Origin: Lactobacillus sp. PV012
GTDB lineage: Bacteria; Bacillota; Bacilli; Lactobacillales; Lactobacillaceae
Reading direction: 5' to 3'
DNA: 64,000 nt
Assembly: GCF_014522325.1 (NCBI RefSeq)
Contig: NZ_CP041983.1
Coordinates: 620,001-684,000, forward strand
Below the pieces are notes generated by a model that saw only the letters and a program-made list of their open reading frames with translations, searched no databases and was not told the DNA's origin. The position numbers and the translations under genes were made by a program. Shown here piece after piece: positions 59,150 through 64,000 of the stretch. Within the stretch, counting starts at the first letter, position 1, and each line of letters opens with the position of its first letter.

Positions 59150-59190
59150 AAAAAGACTACATTAGTCTCGCTGACTATGTAGCTTTTTTA
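59148..59190 (+). terminator. Intrinsic terminator after srtA
   Basis: AAAAAG-CTACAT-AGTC pairs with GACT-ATGTAG-CTTTTT with small bulges around TCGCT, followed by T6. Confidence 0.75.
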
Positions 59191-59211
59191 ATTTTGAAAT
59201 GAGGGAAAGTA

Positions 59212-61497
59212 ATGAAATGGAAGCAGCGTCAAGCACCGGAAATGCCAGAAGAATTGGTCAGTGAGTATTCTTTAACCCCATTACAGGCTAAGTTACTTGC
59301 TAATCGAGAAATTAATACCGCAGAAAAATTAGATTTTTGGTTAAAGGCAACTGAAGAAAATTTTGCGGATCCATTTTTAATGCATGACATGGATAAGGCA
59401 GTTCAAAGAATTAACCAAGCTATTGATAGTGGTGAAAAAATTACCGTTTACGGGGATTATGATGCTGACGGTATCACAGCAACAGCAATTATGGTCGAGG
59501 TCTTAGAAATTTTAGGAGCAGACGTCCATTATTTTATTCCAAATCGTTTCAAAGATGGCTATGGTCCAAATATGAAACGTTATGAAGACATAGTAGCAGA
59601 TGGAACAAAATTAATCATTACAGTAGATAATGGGGTAACTGGGGTTGATGAAATCGCTTATGCAAAAAGCAAAGGAGTAGATACAATTTTAACGGACCAC
59701 CATACTTTCCAAGAAAAAGTGCCTGAACCTTATGCCTTAGTGCATTGTAATTATCCAAATCAGAAGTATCCTTTTGATGATTACTGTGGCGCAGGAGTTG
59801 CTTACACAATTGCTAGGGCTTTAATGGGCGATAGTATGCGTGAATTACTTGACCTCGCTTTAGTTGGAACAATTGGAGATATGGTAAGAGTTGATGGAGA
59901 AGGCCATCTTTTAACAAAAAAGGGTCTGGAAGTCTTAAATCAAACGGAACGACCTGGGCTGCGAGCATTAATTAAAAATGCCGGTTTAAAATTAGGTACG
60001 GTGACGGATGAAGATATTGGTTTTGCAATTGCACCCCGCCTTAATGCAGTTGGTAGATTAGCTGATGCTTCATTAGCAGTAGCTTTACTGTTAAGTGATG
60101 ATGAGACTGAGGCGCAAAAATTAGCTGATAAACTAGAAGATTTAAATCAGGAAAGAAAAGATTTAACCCAAGAAGTTTATCAAAAAGCTCTAGCACAAGT
60201 AAAAAAACATGGTTGGCAGAATAAATCGACTTTAGTTATCTATGATCCTGATTTTCATGAAGGAGTTTTAGGATTAGTTGCGAATAAAGTAGTACAAACT
60301 CTTCATAAACCAACTATTATTTTGACTAGGGATGAAAGTGGCGAGCTAAAAGGTTCAGGAAGAGCGGAAGCAGGTTTTAATTTATTCGATGCTTTAAGTC
60401 CAACTAAGGAGGAAATTCTCACAAAGTTTGGTGGACATGATTTTGCTTGTGGGCTTTCATTAAAAGAAGAAAATCTAGAACTTTTGCGCCAGAAGTTTGA
60501 AGAAAGTTTTACTGGTGGAAAAATTGAAGCAACCAAGGAATATGACTTTGAATTACCACTTGATGAGATTAATTTAGAAACTATCCAACAAATTCAGGAA
60601 TTAGGCCCTTATGGCACAGCTAATCCAGCCCCTATTTTTAGTATGACAGCACCGAAAATTAGTAATTTTAGAAAAATTGGGGCTGATAAAAGCCATGTGA
60701 GTTTTACTAGCCAATTGCCAACAGGTAAGATTAAAACCTTAGGTTTTAGCAAGGGATATTTGAATGAAGGTTTGTTGCCTTTTATTCATAAGTTATATGT
60801 TAAAGTTAGTACAAATGAATTTCGCAATAAGGTAAATCTGCAAGCCATGATTGAAGGAATTGATTATGATTCTCCTTTAGTAACGTTGAACAAATCGAAT
60901 TCAATAATTGATTTGCGACAAGATTCATACATTATGGGATTTGCGGACAAATATTTGCTTTTTAATGCCAAAAATAAAGATTGGGCGGTTAAAAACTTGG
61001 GTATTGCTCCTGAAAAAGTAATTTTGTCAAAAGATTATCATGAAAGTGACGAAAAGATTGTTCTTTTAGATACTCCAGCAAGTAAAGTTGCTTTAGAGAA
61101 AGTGTTGCAACAAAATTACCAAGAAATATATTTGAGATTTTTAACTGATGCTCTTACTTTATCAAGATTACCTAGTCGCCAAGAATTTGGAAAAGTATGG
61201 CAGTATGTAGCAGCTCATACTGGGTTAAGTTTAGAGGACTATCAAAAGGTAACTGGATATTTGGGGATGAATTATGCAAGCATTTTATTTATCTTGAGGG
61301 TCTTCTTTGACTTAGGACTAATTAAATATGAAGAAGATAAAATCGTCCCAATAACTGATTCTGTTAAAAAATCCCTCACTCAATCTCGTTACTATCAAAG
61401 TGTCGCTCAAGGAATTAAATTTACAAAGCAGCTGCATAGTTTGCCTAGTCAACAATTAATAACTTATATTGATAACTATAAAAATTCTTTGAAATAG
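59212..61497 (+). CDS. recJ: Single-stranded-DNA-specific exonuclease RecJ
   Basis: RecJ degrades single-stranded DNA 5' to 3' in recombination and mismatch repair. The DHH phosphoesterase motifs are YGDYDADGITATA, ITVDNGVTG and LTDHHTF, followed by CGAGVAY and DHHA1-like GSGRAEAGFNL. A C-terminal extension (about 560-761) is typical of Firmicutes RecJ. The length of 761 residues is normal. apt follows, as in related genomes. Confidence 0.96.
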   Translation: MKWKQRQAPEMPEELVSEYSLTPLQAKLLANREINTAEKLDFWLKATEENFADPFLMHDMDKAVQRINQAIDSGEKITVYGDYDADGITATAIMVEVLEILGADVHYFIPNRFKDGYGPNMKRYEDIVADGTKLIITVDNGVTGVDEIAYAKSKGVDTILTDHHTFQEKVPEPYALVHCNYPNQKYPFDDYCGAGVAYTIARALMGDSMRELLDLALVGTIGDMVRVDGEGHLLTKKGLEVLNQTERPGLRALIKNAGLKLGTVTDEDIGFAIAPRLNAVGRLADASLAVALLLSDDETEAQKLADKLEDLNQERKDLTQEVYQKALAQVKKHGWQNKSTLVIYDPDFHEGVLGLVANKVVQTLHKPTIILTRDESGELKGSGRAEAGFNLFDALSPTKEEILTKFGGHDFACGLSLKEENLELLRQKFEESFTGGKIEATKEYDFELPLDEINLETIQQIQELGPYGTANPAPIFSMTAPKISNFRKIGADKSHVSFTSQLPTGKIKTLGFSKGYLNEGLLPFIHKLYVKVSTNEFRNKVNLQAMIEGIDYDSPLVTLNKSNSIIDLRQDSYIMGFADKYLLFNAKNKDWAVKNLGIAPEKVILSKDYHESDEKIVLLDTPASKVALEKVLQQNYQEIYLRFLTDALTLSRLPSRQEFGKVWQYVAAHTGLSLEDYQKVTGYLGMNYASILFILRVFFDLGLIKYEEDKIVPITDSVKKSLTQSRYYQSVAQGIKFTKQLHSLPSQQLITYIDNYKNSLK

Positions 61498-61598
61498 TTG
61501 AGTTGACAAGATTTTTAATGCCTTTTAAACAAAATTTTGGTAAAATATAACAGTTAAGATGTACAATTTGTACTTAAATTAAATGGAGGTTTGCTTTA

Positions 61599-62135
61599 AT
61601 GGCAATTGATTTCAGTAAATATATTGCAAGTGTAGAAGATTTTCCAAATAAGGGTATTATCTTTCGTGATATGACCCCAATTTTACAAAATGGGGAACTG
61701 TATCGTGCAGCAACTCACGAATTAGCTGAATATGCTAAGAGTCGTGGAGCAGATGTAATTGTTGGGCCAGAAGCAAGAGGATTTATTGTTGGTTGCCCAG
61801 TAGCAACTGAGCTTGGAGTAGGTTTTGTTCCAGCTCGTAAACCTCATAAGTTACCTCGTGAAGTAGAAAGAGCTTCATATGATTTAGAATATGGCTCAAA
61901 TTCATTGGAAATTCATAAAGATGCAATTAAACCAGGTCAAAAAGTAGTGGTATGTGATGATTTAATGGCTACTGCTGGTACCTTGCATGCTACTAAAGAA
62001 TTGGTAGAACGACTTGGTGGTGAAGTAGTGGGAGCAGCTTTTTATATTGAGTTAATGAATTTAAAGGGCCGTGAAAAGTTCCCAGATACTGATATTTTTT
62101 CATTGGTAAAATACGATGACAATGTAATGAGATAG
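61599..62135 (+). CDS. apt: Adenine phosphoribosyltransferase
   Basis: Apt salvages adenine to AMP with PRPP. The 178-residue protein has the PRPP-binding loop [16 protein letters not shown] (near residue 115), the start [23 protein letters not shown] and [16 protein letters not shown] precedes the ATG, and an AT-rich promoter with an extended -10 TGGTAAAAT lies near 61541. The conserved chromosomal gene order ends here; what follows is accessory. Confidence 0.96.
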   Translation: MAIDFSKYIASVEDFPNKGIIFRDMTPILQNGELYRAATHELAEYAKSRGADVIVGPEARGFIVGCPVATELGVGFVPARKPHKLPREVERASYDLEYGSNSLEIHKDAIKPGQKVVVCDDLMATAGTLHATKELVERLGGEVVGAAFYIELMNLKGREKFPDTDIFSLVKYDDNVMR

Positions 62136-62200
62136 TGGATAAGCCTGTGCTATCAGTACTTATTACGCAGTAAATTTATTTTTAGCGTAAGCTTAGATCA
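62136..62200 (+). other. Short region after apt with a weak hairpin
   Basis: TTACGC pairs with GCGTAA around a long AT loop at about 62164-62190. I see no open frame. It may be a poor terminator for apt or part of the junction with the decayed element next to it. Confidence 0.3.
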
Positions 62201-62880
62201 CTATAGATCTAAATTATCAAGTGAATCCGAAAGATTTTCTTTTTGTTTTTTGGTTATATGGGTATAAAATTCTAAAGCTGTATTTACAGACTTATGCCCG
62301 AGCATATACTGCACATCTTTAGGTCTAATACTTGAGTTACCTTCATAAAGAAGAGTGGCTAGGATATGACGAAAGCCATGGGGAGTGATTCTCCTTAATG
62401 GCTTTTTTTATTATCTGGGTGTTCAGCATTCCAGTGCTTAACTTGCTTGTCACTAAAATCATATATTTCATGTATCCAATCTTCTGCTGCTTGAGTTCTA
62501 ACTAGGAATTGGTTTTCAGGTTTTCTACCAGCTACAGGTATTCTAGTGTGAAATAGCAAAGAGTTAGTGTCTCCAAGCGATTTTTGAATTTCTTTGTACT
62601 CTAGTAGAGTACTTTTGAGGCTTTTAGACATAGGGACTGTATGAGATAACCCGTTTTTTATTGGATTGATGACGGGTGATTTGCTAAGGGATAAAGCCAC
62701 AGTTTTTGTTAGAAAAATCTGGTTATGCTTAAAGTCTATGTCTTTCCAAGTTAAAGCTAAGGCTTCTCCACGCCTAGTGCCAGCATTAGCCAAAATCATA
62801 AAAAACATATTTTTTGAAATCATAATTTTTGGCATATCCTAGAAACTCTTCAAACTCTTTGCGTTCATAAAAATTATTCA
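62201..62880 (-). pseudogene. Degraded tyrosine recombinase (phage/ICE-type integrase), C-terminal two thirds
   Basis: Read from the right on the minus strand, three frames join into one integrase-like protein: NNFYERKEFEEFLGYAKNY, then ILANAGTRRGEALALTWKD with the first catalytic arginine, then RITPHGFRHILATLLYEG, MLGHKS and ALEFYTH with the nucleophile tyrosine. The first break lies at a T6 run (minus strand) near 62805 and the second at a seven-base run near 62403-62409; each needs one extra base. The N-terminal arm-binding and core-start regions are absent, so it is truncated as well as frameshifted. It is not functional as read. Confidence 0.85.
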
Positions 62881-62883
62881 AGA

Positions 62884-62913
62884 TTGATTTATGTTTATAC
62901 AAAATGATATACT
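62884..62913 (+). promoter_or_regulatory. Probable promoter of the mazEF pair
   Basis: TTGATT at 62884-62889, an 18-base spacer and TGaTATACT (TATACT at 62908-62913) precede the antitoxin start by about 40 bases. Confidence 0.5.
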
Positions 62914-62951
62914 TAATATAAAGACTGATTACATGATTCAAGGAGATTACT

Positions 62952-63230
62952 ATGCAAACTACTCATTTAAATTCTTGGGGGAATTCACAAGCTGTAAGGA
63001 TCCCCAAGAGTATCTTAGAAGAAGCAAAAGTAGACCGTAATGAAACTTTTAATATAAAAGTTGATAAAAATAAAAATATAATTTTAGAAAAGAAAAAAAA
63101 GCCTCAAACAATCGAAGAATTATTTGAGGGATTTGATTATAAAAAGTATTGGGCTGATTGGGAAAAAGAAAATCCTGGCAAATCAGTTGAGTACGATTGG
63201 GGTAATCCTGAAGGAAGGGAGCTATTGTAA
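62952..63230 (+). CDS. mazE: MazE-type antitoxin (AbrB/MazE swapped-hairpin)
   Basis: The 92-residue protein has an N-terminal AbrB-like DNA-binding hairpin (LNSWGNSQAVRIPKSILEEA, residues about 6-25) and an acidic, aromatic C-terminal tail (FDYKKYWADWEKENPGK) that would bind and block the toxin. The family represses its own operon. AAGGAG lies before the ATG. It sits 31 bases before the mazF start, the usual antitoxin-first order. Confidence 0.88.
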   Translation: MQTTHLNSWGNSQAVRIPKSILEEAKVDRNETFNIKVDKNKNIILEKKKKPQTIEELFEGFDYKKYWADWEKENPGKSVEYDWGNPEGRELL

Positions 63231-63261
63231 ATTTATACTTTTATTGAAAGGAAGTGAAGAG

Positions 63262-63591
63262 GTGGACTATTTAAAAAAGGGAGATTTACTTTATGTGAAC
63301 TTAAATCCCGTACGAGGACATGAACAGGCAGGAATGAGGCCTGTTATGATAGTGTCAAACAATGGATTTAATAAGATGTGTAATGGAATGTACAAGGTTG
63401 TTCCTATTACATCAAAAGTTAAGAAGTTTCCCCTAAATGTAGATCTACCAGATGATTTGCCGGTGCATGGTCAATTACTTCTATCGCAAGAAAAAGCCAT
63501 AGATTTAAAGGCGAGAGCACATAAAAAAATAGGTAGTGCTCCCGTCGCATTCGTAAAAGAAGTTGATGATTTAATTGCACTTACCTATTAG
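63262..63591 (+). CDS. mazF: MazF/PemK-type endoribonuclease toxin
   Basis: The 109-residue protein matches MazF/PemK toxins that cut mRNA at short sequences: KKGDLLYVNLNPVRGHEQAGMRPVMIVSNNGFN at the start with the catalytic Arg in GMRPV, then VVPITSK and QLLLSQEKAIDLKARAHK. I start it at GTG 63262 (MDYLKKGDL) after GAAAGGAAGTGAAG, because an upstream ATG-like frame to 63124 overlaps mazE. The toxin appears intact. Its cleavage sequence cannot be read from the protein. Confidence 0.9.
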   Translation: MDYLKKGDLLYVNLNPVRGHEQAGMRPVMIVSNNGFNKMCNGMYKVVPITSKVKKFPLNVDLPDDLPVHGQLLLSQEKAIDLKARAHKKIGSAPVAFVKEVDDLIALTY

Positions 63592-63597
63592 TTGGTT

Positions 63598-63632
63598 AAA
63601 TAGACTTTATATTTAGTAAAAAGTCTATTTTT
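63598..63632 (+). terminator. Intrinsic terminator after mazF
   Basis: The perfect stem AAATAGACTTT / AAAGTCTATTT with an 11-base loop is followed by T-rich sequence. Confidence 0.85.
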
Positions 63633-63636
63633 AATA

Positions 63637-63664
63637 TTGTAAACAATAATATTATTGCTATAAT
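63637..63664 (+). promoter_or_regulatory. Strong promoter for a possible small RNA
   Basis: TTGTAA at 63637-63642, a 16-base spacer and a perfect extended -10 TGcTATAAT (TATAAT at 63659-63664). Transcription should start near 63671, but no open frame follows it. Confidence 0.65.
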
Positions 63665-63670
63665 TATGGC

Positions 63671-63774
63671 ATGTAGTATTATATACCTTATAAAAGTGCT
63701 ATTGTACGTGAGGATAGTACGGGCATGTTTTATTAATTTTTGACCACTTACGTTAATTCGTAGGTGGTTATTTT
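63671..63774 (+). ncRNA. Candidate small RNA of about 105 bases
   Basis: Between the extended -10 promoter and a hairpin there is no ORF longer than a few codons. GTGCTAT/ATAGTAC forms an inner stem and CCACTTACG/CGTAGGTGG (63744-63767) with a TTAATT loop is followed by TTATTTTG, a plausible terminator. It sits between mazEF and a palindromic promoter and could be a regulatory RNA or type I antitoxin. There is no homology evidence. Confidence 0.4.
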
Positions 63775-63804
63775 GTATGTAAATATAAATATTTTCATTA
63801 TTTA

Positions 63805-63840
63805 TATTGATATTACACGTTATAACGTGTAATATCAATA
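63805..63840. promoter_or_regulatory. Perfect 36-bp palindrome forming a promoter/operator on both strands
   Basis: The sequence is identical to its reverse complement over 36 bases, centred between 63822 and 63823. It contains TTGATA, a 17-base spacer and TAATAT (63807-63835), so by symmetry the same -35/-10 pair exists on the minus strand. The plus-strand -10 lies 12 bases before AGGAGG and 25 before an ATG, giving a good short-leader gene start. Confidence 0.7.
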
Positions 63841-63859
63841 GATGACAGGAGGAAATGAA

Positions 63860-64000
63860 ATGCTTGAACATATAAAAGAAAATAAGCATAAAGCCGGGAG
63901 TTAGAGCTTCTGCCTATACTGTAACATTATAACAAGCATTTCAAATTAATACTATGAATACAATTTTAGATTACGTACTATTCGGAAGTTTAATAATATT
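63860..64000 (+). pseudogene. Start of a decayed gene running off the window end
   Basis: After AGGAGG (63847-63852) the ATG gives MLEHIKENKHKAGS and stops at 63902-63904. Removing one G from the GGG at 63896-63898 makes the frame read on as VRASAYTVTL, then one TAA at 63930, then QAFQINTMNTILDYVLFGS to the window end in the same frame. This looks like a gene broken by a frameshift and a stop, with hydrophobic sequence at its visible end. I recognise no family, and only about 45 codons are visible. Confidence 0.35.

Noticed and set aside
63596..63889. A 97-codon minus-strand frame opposite the region after mazF
   Set aside because: It spans a terminator, the small-RNA promoter and the palindrome on the other strand, has no ribosome-binding site and is low-complexity Ile/Asn-rich sequence expected by chance in AT-rich DNA.

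Overview
The window is about 64 kb of AT-rich, densely coding DNA from a low-G+C Gram-positive bacterium. Gene content and order (prpC-prkC-rsgA-rpe-thiN, fakA-recG-plsX-acpP-rnc-smc-ftsY, ylxM-ffh-rpsP-rimM-trmD-rplS, rpsB-tsf, pyrH-frr-uppS-cdsA-rseP-proS-polC, rimP-nusA-ylxR-ylxQ-infB-rbfA-truB-ribF, hrcA-grpE-dnaK-dnaJ) are those of the Firmicutes core chromosome. The PolC-type polymerase, PASTA kinase, class A sortase, CIRCE/HrcA control, PepD family dipeptidase, Cfa synthase and codon usage suggest a Lactobacillus, most likely of the gasseri/johnsonii/acidophilus group. The species call is an inference from recognition, not from a search.

Layout. 1-5200: end of rsmB, the phosphatase/kinase signalling pair, RsgA, Rpe and ThiN in one tightly packed operon. 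5200-16700: rpmB on the minus strand, then a long run for lipid precursor synthesis and chromosome or protein targeting. 16700-19400: a lineage-specific insert (dipeptidase, lipoprotein, PNPOx-like protein). 19500-23450: SRP and ribosome maturation genes. 23500-30040: mixed accessory and lipid genes (lexA, cfa, plsC, a methyltransferase/GIY-YIG fusion). 30030-42400: translation factors, UMP kinase, undecaprenyl-PP and CDP-DAG synthesis, a frameshifted RseP, ProS and PolC. 42400-49710: the nusA-infB operon. 49710-54600: the heat-shock operon. 54600-56110: an orphan type I restriction specificity gene wedged between dnaJ and lepA. 56170-62140: lepA, sortase, recJ and apt. 62140-64000: a decayed accessory end with a broken tyrosine recombinase, an intact MazEF-type module, a probable small RNA, a perfect 36-bp palindrome that forms a promoter on both strands, and the start of a decaying gene.

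The housekeeping part is ordinary and almost all genes are intact. The points worth a second look are: the rseP frameshift with an ATGA stop/start overlap; the orphan hsdS carrying a 70-bp perfect in-frame direct repeat; the palindromic promoter and adjacent small-RNA unit near 63.6-63.9 kb; a frameshifted hydrophobic micro-gene flanked by duplicated terminators near 58.0-58.4 kb; structured leaders before rpsB, rplS and rimP; and the shared pattern that most frameshifts sit in homopolymer runs, so they need checking against reads before any biological conclusion. I see no CRISPR array, tRNA, rRNA, intact insertion sequence or intact prophage.
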